The notes: generated by a model not told the origin, from the sequence alone. DNA of 64,000 nucleotides from Pratylenchus scribneri (GCA_030063045.1 JAQSEB010000072.1:372001-436000); one strand, 5' to 3'; shown: positions 32,811 to 45,590, counted from the stretch's first letter. Program-made: numbers and translations.

Positions 32811-35800
32811 TGCGAATTCTCCGTAACTTTTATTTTTTAACAATTCTTTCAGCTTAATTTGAAATATTAAATTATTTATTGAAAATTCAATACAAACCTT
32901 TACAATAATTAAATCTTCTATTTGCTTCCTTTCTTCTTTCAATCTAATTTTATTTGCTTCTTCTTCTTCCTTGGCTTTAGCTTCTTCTTCTTCCTTGGCT
33001 TTAGCTTCTTCTTCTTCCTTGGCTTTAGTTTCTGCTTTTTCCTTGATTTTAGCTTCAGCTTTTTCCTGTTCTTTCTTTCGCCGCAATACTTCTCTTTCAG
33101 CTATATTTCTAAACTTTCTTTCCTTTTTATTTTGCCTCGATTTTTGACTATTTCTATTCTTCTTTATTACTCTCTTAATTTGATCTTCTTCTTTAAACTC
33201 TGATGAATCTCCGGATTCAATTTCCGTTTGTTTATTTTCTTCAACCCTTTTATCACTATGTACTTCAGAATCCGTCGAATGTATTCCACTGCTATGTTGC
33301 TGACGCTGACTCTCATCCATCAAATTTTGAATTTGCGCATGTAAATCGGAATCAGTCGAATGTAATATATTGCTATTTTGCTGATTGTCATCCATTAAAT
33401 TTTGATTCTGAGTATGCAAATTTGAATCCGTTGGGCGTATTGAATTGCTTATTAACATTGAATTGGAGGCAATTCCACTCGATTCGACTGATTCATTATC
33501 AATAGCATGGATGACCACTAAATTAATTTATATTAAAAATTATAATCTAATTTTCTATTATGCAAATAATAGGCAGAATTAAGGCAGGCGGTTTTATTCT
33601 TAACTAGCCAGGCGGAAATTAAAACTGGTGGAATTATTCTTAGTCAACTAGGCTGAATTAAAACAGGTGGAATTATTCTTTAATGAAGCTGAATTAAAAT
33701 ATGCCGATTAATTATTCAAACCAGTAGATGGACTTTTTGGACTCGACGGAACATTTTCCAAGTTCTCAAATTTTTCTCCTGTATCTGTTGAAGAAATGTC
33801 AATTTCTTTTGGGTTTTTCTCTTCAACTCTTTTATCCATATATAATTCGGAATCCGTCGAATGTATTCCACTGCTATGTTGCTGACGCTGACTCTCATCC
33901 ATCAAATTTTGACTTTGGGCATGTAATTCGAAATCCGTTGAGTGTATTAAATTATTAAACATTGAATTCGAGGCAATTCCACTCATCTCGGCTGATTCAT
34001 TGCCAATCGCATGGATAAACTCTATTTTTTTTTATTAATTATTATAATCCTTTTTTCTCTCTTACCTGTTGCTGATTGATTTTTTGAGCTAGACGGAACA
34101 TTTTCCAGCAGGCCCTCAAATTTTTCTCCGGTATTAGAAGAAGACATGCCCGTTTCTATTAGTTTTTTTCTTTCAATTCCTTTCCCTTTATTCGACAATG
34201 TTTTCAGTTTATCTTTAATGTTCATTTTAGTTTTGGCAAATTCATTTCCTTTTTGTTTTTCTTTCGGTTGTTTAAATATTTTATCCATTTCTTCTTGTCC
34301 AATCAATTCTACAAATATTTTGGCAGCTTCTTCATTTTCTAAACCTGAATTAATATAAAAATATTTTTAGTAAAAATTTATGAACATACATTCTTCTACT
34401 ATATTTTTGTGAAAATTTTGCCTTTCTTTCCAATCAACAGGCAAATACTTAGTGTTAAATTGTTGCATCATTTCATCTCGATTAAATATGTAAATTTGTT
34501 TTGAATATTCAGCTAATTTTCCTTCTTTATTTTCTTCCCATTCTTTATCGTGTTCTTCATATCTCCATTTTCCAAAAATTTCATTAAAAATTTTTTCTAA
34601 TTTTTCTTTCGAGAAAACTTCTTCCTCTGCTTTCTTAATCACTTCCAATATATCCAAATGAAATCTTGCTAAAATCTTTGTATTGGCTTTTAATGTATCT
34701 ATATCAATATTTCCCAACCAATCATATTTATCTGAAAAGAGTAATCAAAAATTTATGTCAAATAATTATTTTATTTTTATTTACTTAATAAATCCAATCG
34801 TTTTTCCCGCCATATTTGAGCTATAATTTTTGATTTTGTTTTTGAATTCTTTAATTTTTCCAATTTCTTGTCAATATAGCGTGCCCAATTGAAAAAGTTC
34901 AGTGCTAATTCGTTAGCTATTTTGTCTTCTTCTTCACTTTTAGTGTTCAATAATTCCAAGAAATGTTCACGTAAAATGGAGTTCATCGAAAAATCTTTAA
35001 AAAATGTTTATTAGGTGAAATTAAAGATTAAAGACTCTCATATATTGCACTTCTATGCTTAAATGAAAATTGGCATTCATCTGCAACATTTTTTTTATAT
35101 ATTAAATTAATTAAAGAATTTAAATCAATTGTGGAGAAATTAAGGCCAACATATAAATAAAAAAATAAATAATCAATTATTGGCGATAAAAATTTACAAA
35201 AATATAAAATATATATATATATATATATATATATTGCAGCCGATCTCGTTTTTTAGCCGATCTCGAAATCGGCTAGCCGATCTCGTTTTCCACTGACCAG
35301 GAAATAGTGTAGTGACAGACATTGTAGTTTTTGACTAATGGCCATATCTCGGCTCCTAGGCCCACTAGAGCAATAATTTTTTTCCTATTCTTAGCCCTAC
35401 CCTAGCCCTAGCCCTAAAACCCATGCTGGCCCTACCCTAGTTAAACCGGTTTGAAAACCCGAAATTTCAATTGACCATAACTTTGGTTCAAACTGGTAAA
35501 ATTATTTTGAAATTGAAATCTTATAAACAAAACCGAAATGTAGCTAGTGATCAAGGCTGTACGATAAATAGAATATGCCGTAAAGAGATAGGTTGAAAAA
35601 AAACGAGATCGGTGGCAACATATATACTAAAAATAAGAAATAGGAAAAATATTTGCCAGTTTTGTATTTTAAACAAGAAGCAAAACTCGAGGAACGAAAT
35701 TAAAATTAAATCGAAGTTCAAAAAATATTTTTTAAAGTTAATACCTTTAGCAATAGATAAAAAAGGACTTTCTTTTTCCATTGAATTAGGCACTAACAAT

Positions 35801-38800
35801 TTCAATCGAATCATACCACCAAGCTTTTTAATTAATTTCTCATATTTAATATTATATTCACTGGTAATTATAAAATACGTATGATATTCTTCTAATATTT
35901 TTTTTTGATGCTGCCATGACTCATATTGTGTTTTTCCTTCTTTGCATAAATCATTTTTATATTCTTTAATTAAATTTTCTTTTCCATTGTGTTCTATACA
36001 ATTAACATTTTTTCCTTAAATTTTTAATTGAATTTTTAATTTTATTATTATTTTTAACCTTCAATATATTCCATTTTGATGAGTTGCCTAAATCGAGTCA
36101 AAATGCAAATATTCTCCATTGAATCAAAATTTTCACCTCTTTTTTCATATATTTCTTCCAATAATTTTTCAATTTTCTCTTTTATCATTTTAAAATCTTC
36201 AGGATATTTAATGCCTATTCCACATTTTTCTGAAGCATTTTGTGCCTTTTTTATTTCTCTAAGCATTGTGGACATCGCAATTCGTCTTTGGCTAATCATG
36301 GATTCTGGCAAATATTCTTTTGTTTCCAAAATTGTTTTATATAATTCCATTTGCATATCAACATACATTTCATCTATTATTCAATGTTCATTAAAAAATA
36401 TTATAATAAAATTATGAAATAAAAATCGAACCAATTTTAAGCCATTTTGGATGCTTTTTCTCCAATTTTCCGAGCAATTCAAATTTTTCTGATCCTTCCT
36501 TATTCTCCACATTTAAAATATGTATTATATTAATTTTAAAAGTACAATCAAGTTTCAATAGGAATTGTTGAAATTCTTCAAAATTGCTTATTAACCAATC
36601 CAAATAATCAAAATATATTTTCTTTTTAATTGTTTGCATCCCAACGATAAGTGAACTAATAATATTGATTCTTTTATCATCATTGCAAGAAACATTTCCA
36701 ATTTTTGGAAGATCCTGTGAAAATTAAATACACATTAATAAAGAAAGAAATGTTCATTACATAAAAAATATTATAAATTTCCAAATTTTGGCGGAAATTC
36801 CTCCAATAAAAATAAGCCAGAAAAGTTTGTTTTTCTAGACTGTAATTTTAATGTCAATTTGGGAAGAAATTTTCTCATCAGTCGGAAATATCTGGGAATT
36901 TCCGAAATTTTTTTCTCTTTTTTGCAACTAATAAAGAAATAATAATAATCATTAGGAATTGGCGAAACCCTTAACCCCACCCAAGCCCTCTTATTTTTTG
37001 CAAAACCTTTTTCTTGCATCTAATTTTCCTAGTATTCTAATTAACTTCTTTTTGCATCTAATTTGGCGGAATTTGAATTTATCTATATAAAATGGGATTT
37101 CAACATTCCAGGGGTGCGCCGAAATATCAAGAAGGAGGTGCGCAGACCGGTTTGGCCAAACCGGCTCAACTGGTTTTTGGAATTTATAAAATAAGAGTTT
37201 AGTGTTAGGGTAGGGGCGGCATGGGTCAGTTTTTGCAACGAAATAAATTGTTTTGAGTTGGCGGGATTAATCCTTAACTTACTTAAAGAAACTTAATTTT
37301 TTATTAATGGTAAAATTCAGATCTTCGCCAATCGACGACTATGTTGTCATCTAATAAGTGTTAATTTTTGCCAATTTTTCAACCTTTCCTCTGAACTTCC
37401 TTTTTCCCATCCTTATATCATAACAATTTTTATATAGCTAACATAATTAATTAAGTGTCTCCTTCAAGAACTCATGAGAACCAAAAAAAGCCTAATTTTA
37501 AATTAATTTTTACTTATATTTTTAAATCAAAAAATTTCTAAAATTTTTTGCTTTATACTTCAATTTTGAAGTTGAATAGAAATGTGAATTTTAGATATAT
37601 ACTTTTTTATTATAAATAATAAAATTTTTATTTTTTCATATTATTACCATTAAATTTTTAATTCCCTCGTTCAATGAATGTTGAAAAATATATTGTAATT
37701 TGCACAATTTTCGCTTTTTTCCTTCATAATTTTCATTTTTGTTATTTTTTATTTCCTCCAAATTCTTTTTTGAAATTTCCATTTGTGAATTTATAAATAA
37801 ATCGTAAAAAATATTTTTATAATGCCAAAGTGTTGCATCCAAATTTATTTGTTCTTTCAATTCTTCCAACATTTCACCATCTTTTTCCACAATATATTCT
37901 TTATAGGTATCCAATGAATCGGAAGTCTATAAAGTATAAATATATAATTATTAATTAATCATAAATTTTAAATAAAATATGCTAACCCTTTTTCTGCCAT
38001 AAATAAGAAAATAAAATTCTTCGCCGTCTTCTAAAAAAATAATTTAATTTATTAATTAATGATGGTAATTCAAATTATTGTTATTTATTATAATTGATTT
38101 TTGATTATATACCAAGTTTAAGTGCGTCAATTGCTGCTTTCAATTCTGAAAATTTCATAATTTTTGCATTCTCCTCCTTCAGCATTTCCATTTGCTGCTT
38201 TTTATCTTCGATTTTTGGGTTCGAATTTTCTTTCAATCCCGCGAAATCGGATTTCAATTCCTCATAAAAATCCCATTTTTCACCTTTCCGCCACTTCTTT
38301 TCCATCATATATTTTCTCAATTTATAGAGCATATTCCTATAAATAATTCCATTTTTTTCACAATCTTTCCAATCTCCTCCTGAATCCGTCGTTTGATCCA
38401 AATAAAAGAAGAACATTGGTCGATATTTTTCAGTCCATTGGCTTCTCAAAAATGCACCTGCTATCTTCCCTAACTTTTCTTCATTTTCAAATACTCCCCA
38501 TTTACTCCCAATTCCAATTTGTTCATCCAAATATTTCACTCCAATCAAAATGAATATTCTCATTGCTGCTTTTTTCCTCAATATTTCATTTTTTGGTGAA
38601 AATACTTCCAAATAATTTAAGCGGAGCAATTTCTCAATTTCTTTTTCATTTGGTGTGTCTATAATGCAAAAGACGATAATAAAAATATTTTAATGAGGGA
38701 GAGGAGGGGGAGAGGGTGGGGAACATAATTTGCACACTTAAATAATTAAGAAAATATTTAATTAGACGAAAATACACTGACAATTGCGAAAAGAATATAA

Positions 38801-41763
38801 AGGCTTTGTGGTTTTTTATCATAGGCTTTCACCTTATACTAAATCGATAAATCTCAATGAGATACACCATATCTGTCTGATGGTTTAAGTTATAAATTTC
38901 AAATAATTTTTAAAACAGACAGAAGGGAATTAATAGAACATTCTTCTTAATCCATTACAAATTATATAAATCAATATTTCTTCAAAGAGATCAATCAAAT
39001 TTGCCTATTATTTATATAGTTAGAGTATTTATGTGGTAATCCTTATAAGGAATTGGGGTCCCGAAAAAAAATATTTTTAAAAATTTTCAAAAATTGTTTT
39101 ATGGAGTAATTATAGTTAGCCAACAAAATTAAACGGTACTTATCTGTTATAACCGGGCAGATTTATTTTTTTGCAATTCTCATTTTTTATTCATTATTGA
39201 TTGTAAAACGACGAAAAAATAAGATTTTGAGTGGTTTGGTTTGAGCAATTTTGGGGTAACTTAAGTTAATTTTGGTAAAAATATGTCTGAAAATAACCTA
39301 TCTATAAGTACCCATTATTCTTCATAAAAATGATCAAATATAAATCAAAAAACATTACCAGCAGACAGTAAAATTTGTGACAAGTGATTATCACGATTAC
39401 CCAAAATGAGTATTTCCTCAATTTCACTTTTAACGTTCACTTCAAATAATCTCATAATTCTCGCTCTGCTTCCTATATTTTCATCCAAGAATTTCTTGAA
39501 TTTCTTATTTTGTTCAATGAATATTTTAATTAAATGTTCCTTCTTCATTTCACGTATTTTTTTACGTATTTTAATTTTTCTTTAAAAAAAGCATTATTTT
39601 CCATTCTTTTCTTGTCAATACCCTCCAATTCCATCAGTTTTTCCAACATTAACCAATTAATATGATTCTCCCCTTCTCCCATCGATTCGCTTAAATAATG
39701 TGGCCAGAGTGTGTTCAGTGTATTCCGTATAATGGTGCCTGTTTTTGTTTTCCTCAATTTCCATATTTCTCCAAAGGTTATTGCCACTACCAATCGTACG
39801 TTATTTTCTTGTTGTTGTTCTTTAGTAGCTGATCGAGATAAAATATTTTTGTATATTCTGAATAATTCAGTCGGTTCAATGATATCTGAATGAATGAATA
39901 GAACATTAAAAATGAATTTATCCATATGTCGGCGCGAAAGTTGAAACTCCGCGAAAGTTGAAATTTACACACTATTTTCGTCAGAGAAGCAGAGAAAAGT
40001 GAGATACCGAAAAACTAACTATGGGTTTAGGGTTAGGGGCTCGGCAGCATGGGATTAGGGCTAGGGGCTAAGGGCTAGGGTTAGGTTTGTACTCTGCTTC
40101 TTCGGCGAAATAGTGTGTAAATTTCAACTTTCGCGGAGTTTCAACTTTCGCGGCAACACATAGAATTGTGGTTTTATTAAAAAGGATAATATTAATATAT
40201 ATTAAATTTTATAAAAAACATAAAAATTGTTGAAAAATCGCTAAAATAATTATAATGGTTTAAGAGTTTATCCCATATTCAAAGACTTATAAGCATTTAA
40301 TAGATTACATCAAAAGCTTTCGCCGGAAACGCTGTAAGAAATAACTAATAAAAATTGGCTTTTATGGATATTTTTAAAATTTTTAGGCATCTTAAAATGA
40401 GAAATAATTTTTTTCATCAATCCTTTTTAAAATTTTTGATGGGCCGGCCCGACCGGGCTGAAGCGAAAAATCTTCTGCAGCGGGCCGATTGAAGGTAGGC
40501 TTGAGCTGTGCCTGCTGGTGGTATAAATATAAACATTTTAGGCCCGTGCCCACACATGTAAGTACCATAAAATCAACCCTCGAAATTTTCGGACTCTACC
40601 CCCGTTTATGACTTTCCCTATTTTAGAAAAAGGAATTATTATAATTTGAAGTTGAAATGCCGCGATGGCCTAATAATAATAAGTAGTGATCGGCAAGGGT
40701 GGTCATTCAAGATTTTGAACAAATCCTGAACCAAATCTGATCAACTCCAATCTTGACCTTAATCTGATCTTTACTAATAAGTGAGTATATTTTGTGATTA
40801 TAATCTTTGCAGTGTTCCCATATGAAGATTATCGTAGAATTTATTTAATATTTATTCATCAGACTAATTTGCTTTTTTGTGGACCCGACCCGACCATTGA
40901 AAATATATCTATTCTATTGTTAATAAAACTGACCATATCTCATCAAAATTGGCTCAGTTTCTTCCAAATGTTTAAATGTCCATTCGGCTCCGACCATTTT
41001 GCGCATCCTCTCTTTCATTGATTCAATTTTTTTAATCTTTTTATTTTCCTCTTCCTCCGTAATATTTTTATTACTGTCATCATTGTTCATTTCTTTTATT
41101 GTCCTTAACAATTCATTTGGATTATAATTTTTTAAATCTTTTTTATCCACTTCCGAATTTACTAACAATTCTATCATTTTTTGTTGATGTAATTTTTTGA
41201 TCAACAATTTTAAATTCCATCCAATTATTCCATTTTGTTCTTCCTTCTCCATTTTTTCCCAAATTCGAATTTCTTTTATTGTTTTCCAATTTTCATCAAA
41301 TTCATAAGTTTTCAAAATTTCATCCTCCAAACATTCATCAGAAATTAATTCACTAAAAATATGACGCACTTCTTTCCATACAAATTTTTCATCATTCTTG
41401 TATTTATTTTTCATTTCCTTATAATTGTTAAATTTCCGTTCATATTCTTTAATCTTCTCATTTTTTCCACCAATCTTTACATCGGTTTTCGCTGACTTAT
41501 TAGCGTTAATATTTTTATCAATTCCATTGATAATTTGATCGACCAAAAATGCACCAATTTGCCATTGAATATCCTCGGATCCGTTCTCAACCAAAAATTT
41601 AACATAAAGACTTGGAATTTCATTTGACTTTCTACCTGAATAATTAATATAAAATTGAAAAGAACATTTTATTATATATACCAAATGTTGTGATATCATC
41701 CGCTCGGGCATTGAGAATAAATAAAAATAAAATTAGCAGTAAAATGACTGCCAATTTGTTCAT
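29556..41763 (-). CDS. Array unit 2: secreted helical-repeat/poly(A)-polymerase-like fusion, best preserved copy
   Basis: Starts at ATG 41763-41761 (MNKLAVILLLILFLF, then ADDITTFG: a signal peptide). Exon 2 (about 41640-40935) opens RKSNEIPSLYVKF and ends ILMRYG. Next come DIIEPTELFRIYKN (39885 down), DTPNEKEIEKLLRLNYLEVF (38657 down), EDGEEFYFLIYGRKR, LDTYKEYIVEKDGE, a WLISNFEEFQQF exon, YVDMQMELYKTIL, MNSILREHFLELL, DKYDWLGNIDID and LIGQEEMDKIF. Two copies of a Ser/Asp-rich exon follow, then a Lys/Glu coil and the polymerase-like module to TAA at 29556-29558. Total is roughly 2,000 residues. The only clear lesion is a one-base shortfall in the A7 run near 39557-39563, between KLKYVKK and IREMKKEHLIK; a sequencing error there would make the gene fully open. 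Splice phases continue across the minisatellite intron, so I read one protein, not two. Confidence 0.72.
31246..31880. repeat. GCG-rich inverted repeat with 15-bp periodicity
   Basis: The left block (31246-31414) is built of about ten units of 14-15 bases around CATTTGCGCCG or CTTTTGCGACG. The right block (31786-31880) is the imperfect reverse complement of 31313-31414, matching at GCCGACTTTTGCGCCGG, ATTTGCGCCG and CCTACTTTTGCGCCGCC. Between them lie 370 bases of plain AT-rich DNA. It is inside a unit 2 intron that is only about 60 bases in unit 1, so it is an insertion; I could not place its ends or a duplication. Confidence 0.7.
33202..34016 (-). repeat. Tandemly duplicated Ser/Asp-rich exon in unit 2
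   Basis: Two exons (34016 to about 33724, and 33516 down) begin with near-identical sequence: FIHAIGNESAEMSGIASNSM and VIHAIDNESVESSGIASNSM. Both contain LMDESQRQQHSSGIHSTDSE. Both start after a phase 1 intron with a T-rich acceptor. The first ends in SPKSPSTG, resembling the end of the preceding exon (SSSKNQSAT); the second runs on into the Lys/Glu coil. Unit 1 has one such exon, so the second copy arose within unit 2. Confidence 0.7.
33570..33700. repeat. Short remnant of the 24-bp minisatellite, unit 2
   Basis: About five degenerate copies (GGCGGTTTTATTCTTAAC, GGTGGAATTATTCTTAGTC and similar) lie between the two duplicated Ser/Asp exons. Arrays in units 1, 3 and 4 occupy the matching intron. 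Confidence 0.8.
35232..35620. mobile_element. Non-autonomous element, TGTTGC ends, TATA duplication (copy A)
   Basis: The left end TATTGCAGCCGATCTCG pairs with the right end CGAGATCGGTGGCAACA. The element is followed by TATA and preceded by an AT dinucleotide run, so the duplication is ambiguous here. It is about 80% like the element at 54525-54921, sharing GTAGTGACAGACATTGTAG and a CCTA-rich centre. It lies in an intron of unit 2. Confidence 0.82.
36723..37630. other. Unit 2 intron, about 0.9 kb, with dispersed repeat
   Basis: Contains a perfect 18-bp palindrome CCGGTTTGGCCAAACCGG at about 37149. The block at 37370-37410 (CAACCTTTCCTCTGAAC) resembles 28130-28155 upstream of unit 1. The corresponding unit 1 intron is much shorter. 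No gene seen. Confidence 0.4.
39036..39115. repeat. Fragment related to the 2483-3122 foldback element
   Basis: GGTAATCCTTATAAGG, GGGGTCCCGAAAAAA and AAAAATTGTTTTATGG follow the outer arm of the 2483 element in order, with about 80% match over 80 bases. No second arm is seen; it is a decayed one-ended relic in a unit 2 intron. Confidence 0.6.
39927..40158. mobile_element. Non-autonomous element, CATA duplication
   Basis: A 232-bp element with inverted ends TGTCGGCGCGAAAGTTG and the complement of TGTTGCCGCGAAAGTTG. The inverted match continues through GAAATTTACACACTATTTCG. CATA flanks both sides (39923-39926 and 40159-40162). The centre is GGGTTAG/GGGCTAG-rich. It lies in a unit 2 intron. Confidence 0.85.
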
Positions 41764-42982
41764 TCGTTCACTCAGAAATTAATAATAATTTAGGAATTTT
41801 TGTATAAATCTTAAAATGATGAACAATTACTCATCAAACAAAATTTTCCATGGGCATAAAAAAGATAATTCTATATCTAATTTTGAGTTTTATGTCCAAC
41901 CGAATTTCCTTGTAAGTGTGAATGAAATTGGCTGAATTTTTGTACTCGGGGATTTTCGAGGGTGCTGATTGCTGAGCAAGATCAGCGCAATAGTTTTCGA
42001 TTTATTAATTCTATAGTACAATTGGTATAAGGTAATACCATATACCAGGTATACAATAGTTGGTTTATTACGGTAATTGAAATGTCAAATTTAAGGTAAT
42101 CGATGGTTCTGAAATCTGAATGCGATGATGATACTGGTTTCTCATTTGTTTCGTCTTTTGAGCCCTACGGGGCGAAGAAGATATGTAAATATAAATACCC
42201 CACCCTAGCTCAGGGAAACAGTGATGTCCCGTTTCCAGTTCCTGGCACCGGTTCCCACGGTTCCGGTTCTGCGGAATACTAGGTCCAGTGTTGTGTTTTT
42301 AATATTCTTGACTCTGACCGAATCCGACTACGGATTCAAAGATTCAGGAATCCGAGGAAAATGTTTTTATTTTTATTCCATTTTGAATCCAGCAAACTAA
42401 AAACTGCCCAACAAATTTGACATAATATTGATGGAAATTGTTCGATCAAACAGGACGGTCTTCACTCCACTCCCATCTCCTCTTGTTTTGGCCAAATTCA
42501 ATCACAAATCTCTGCCTAATAATTTATGTCTATATGCACTCTGTCCATTTTATGCCCTCCCTCTCTCTCAATAAATTGGTGGGATTGGGCATGATGAGTA
42601 GTGATCACAGACCTATAGGTGGATATTGGGGTGGATGTTTGTGCCGAGCGAATTGGGCACAAAATATACAAAAACAATCAGGTGAAGACAAAAGTTGCGA
42701 CATAAAATCGCGGAAAATTTTAATAGCTAAGTGGTTTGTTTATCCTAGACCCTAAACTTATACCCAATTGTTGGTTTTTAAAGCTATAATTATTTTGAAT
42801 CAAAAATGAACATCGATTCAAACGGTTTTGTACATTTAATTTTGGGAAAACCCATGGCAAATTATATTTAATTCGATGCGTCTTAATGAGATCTATTCAA
42901 ATTTTAATTTTTGCTAATAAGATGGAACCTTTTCTTAAAAATTATGTTTTCTTTTTTGGTGTTTTCATTTTTTATTGATGAT

Positions 42983-43548
42983 TAGGGCTCGGAAAAAAAG
43001 TTATATAAAATCGCAAAAAAGTTAGTTAAAAAAGTGATATAAAAATGCAAAAAAGTGATATAAAAAGGCGAAAATTTCCAAAAAAGTTACATAAATTTGA
43101 AAAAAGTGTCAAAATTTTTTCAGAAAAAATATTTTTAAGAAAAAAAAACTCAAAAATTTTGACTAAAATGAAATAAAAGTGAAAAATTTTTAACAAAAAA
43201 TGGTTCAATGAGAAAAATTTTTAGACAAAATTTGTTTAATGGAAAAAAAATTTTCGAAAAAGGTTCTCAAGAAGGAAAATTTTGATGATCTTCGTAGAAT
43301 TTTCAGAAAAGTTCCCAAAAGGCTGAAAAAGTGATAAAAATTTTCAAAAAATGACTTAAAAAGGCTGAAAAAGTGATATAAAAGTTAAAAAGTTATATAA
43401 ATCGCAAAAAAGTGATCAAAAGTTAAAAAAGTGATCAAAAAGTACAATATTTTGAGCTCAAATCAAGTTAGAAATGTTTTTTATTTGGTTTTTAAGCTTA
43501 TTTATGGCTCCGCAAGAAAAAGTTATTTAACTTTAATTCCGAGCCCTG
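42983..43548. mobile_element. hAT-like non-autonomous element, 566 bp
   Basis: Ends TAGGGCTCGGAA and TTCCGAGCCCTG are inverted, with AAAGTTA next to each. TTGATGAT lies exactly on both sides (42975-42982 and 43549-43556). The interior is a long irregular series of AAAAAAGTGATATAAAA units without coding capacity. Confidence 0.9.
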
Positions 43549-43769
43549 TTGATGATGTCCAATTTTGCCAAAATAATTGACAATGTCAAAATAGGATTGA
43601 AAATGCTTGTTTCAATTCGGAAGTTAATCTTAGACCCCCAAAAATTCTGCCAATCGATAATCTTTTCAAAGTGCATCAATTAGTATATTTTGGCATGGTT
43701 TTATCAAAATAAAAAGCTATTAGACCGTTTTGTAGTTTCTGATTTGTGGCCCATTTCTACAAATTTTTA

Positions 43770-43885
43770 GCATATACTAATTCCGCTATACTCCTATACT
43801 CCGATCTCCGAAGCCCATAAGCCCATATTCCCTAGCCCCTACTCTGATTTGGGGAAATAGAACCATTTGGGAAAATGGATCCTCC
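43770..43885. repeat. Dispersed repeat shared with 12236-12360
   Basis: Shares TTCCGCTA.ACT.CTAT, CCCATA.TCCC and CCCCTACTCTG, in order, with the copy upstream of the Gly-rich gene. Type unknown. The hAT-like element at 43908 begins just after it. Confidence 0.5.
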
Positions 43886-43907
43886 ACCGAATAGAAGACT
43901 AATCTTG

Positions 43908-44293
43908 CGGAGTGGGACGGTTAGTGGCGCGGCCGTTTAGTGGCGAAAGCTAATAGCTAGGCGCCTAATGAATGGTTTAGAATGTTTTATATATCATTGA
44001 AAAGAGCAAAAAATTCTCTATCAGTCCATATAAAAATCAAATTTTAAAACATATTTTTCATTTTTTAAAATTCAAAAACCTTCAAATTTGACACTATTTT
44101 GCCCACTTTTATTCAAAATATCATAACATTTTTTATTTAAAACATTATAAACTGTTTTTTATATCATTCGATAGATAATGCATTGCTCTATCAAATGAAT
44201 ATAAACACATTCAATATGGTTTGGATTAAGATGAGTTATAAAGCAAAAACTGGTCCGCCACTAACCGGCCGGCCACTAACCGTCGCGTACCCC
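43908..44293. mobile_element. hAT-like non-autonomous element, 386 bp
   Basis: TAATCTTG flanks both sides exactly (43900-43907 and 44294-44301). The inverted ends are imperfect at the very tip but match through GACGGTTAGTGGC and a second TTAGTGGCG. The centre is AT-rich. No coding capacity. Confidence 0.87.
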
Positions 44294-45444
44294 TAATCTT
44301 GAACCAAATTTTACATATCTTAAACATAAAATCCTACTACCCTACCCCATAAATCTCATACAGCCCTACCCAAACCTAACCCTAGCCTACCCTAAATAAG
44401 GCTTTCCTAGATCTCTAATGAGGTTTAGGGTAAGATAGAATAGGATTTAGGGTAGTTCTCAATGGCTTTAGGGTAGGGGTAGATTCGGTTTAAAGTAGGG
44501 GTAGGTTATACATTTAGGTTATAGAATTTACCTTAATACTATTTTTCAGTCCTTAAGGTACCGGGGAAAGTAGAATTAAACAATTTTCGGGTGCCCCCAC
44601 CCCCCGTTAATTAATTAGTACCAATTATAATTATTATTACATCAAAAAATAGTGACTATACCATTGGACTTATTTTAATTTGGATGAAATGATGGAGGAG
44701 ATTTTAGGGAGAAAAATTGGTCATTGGGTTTGGATTTTGGAATGAATGGAATGTGGGAGGAGGAAAGGGTAATTTGGGGAGTTTCGGAGGATCTGCGGAT
44801 GCGGATATATGGATTGGAGATTTGACCTAGGAAATTAAGGAATAAGGAGGGAAAATGGGCATTGGAAATGGGGGATTTAAGAGGAGACTTTCGTTTTTGT
44901 GCTTTGCGCTAACATTCTCGGGGCCACAAACCTGCTGGCCGCCCGCGAAGGCCTGCTGCTGTCGTTGGCCACAAATCGAGATTTCTCTCTTCTCATCGAT
45001 GAGAGTGCTCTCTTCTCCTTTCTCTAACTGCGCTTTTGTATTCACTCAACACAAGACACAATTAACCAAATCTCTCTTTCCCAAACGCACCTTATGATGG
45101 CCCATTTGGCCGTTCGCCTTCCCATTCTGGCCTGCTCATCGCATCATCCCACCAATCCCAATTTTGCCTCAATTTTCAGCCTTCCTTGATGGTACCATCC
45201 TCTTTTTAGGCCAATATGTCGTCAACTAACCGCTCGATTGTCTCATTTCCATATTTTTCTCGATGTTTTTGTTTTGTTTTGAAGGGAAAGTACTCAGCAA
45301 ACTAAATTTCCCCTTTGGTTATCATACTCTGAACGTTGATTTGTCAATTTAGAAATCTAACTAATCAGTGGTCAACAGCAATTGATTTCGAACATAAAAG
45401 ATGTAATGATATTGAAGGGAATTTAACAATAATCTGTTAATTTA

Positions 45445-45590
45445 GTGTCGAATGTTCAAATATTTGTGACCAATGTTATATCTTATGGGCATGGGCATAG
45501 CCTTTGCGAATCTACTGCATGGAATCACAACGAAAAACCAATGAAACCTTTGGGCCAAAATTCCAGCTATGAACAAATTAAAAAGTCAAA
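45445..45590 (+). pseudogene. Decayed copy of the Cys-rich gene
   Basis: Aligns with the second half of the gene at 15419-15658. ECSNICDQC matches NICGQC in one frame; after a shift, HSLCES, then MKPLGQNSSYE matches HNLCES and WKPLGRNPSDE. The N-terminal half is missing and the frame is broken once. It has the same orientation relative to the 3' end of unit 3 as the intact gene has to unit 1, which shows that the duplicated block included both genes. Confidence 0.7.

Noticed and set aside
32922..33203. Hydrophobic Phe-rich open frame on the + strand
   Set aside because: Antisense of the Lys/Glu coiled exon of unit 2 (GAA/AAA-rich codons read backwards).
44827..45097. Paired + and - open frames in the unit 2-3 spacer
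   Set aside because: The region aligns with non-coding spacer at 28300-28650, where neither frame is kept.
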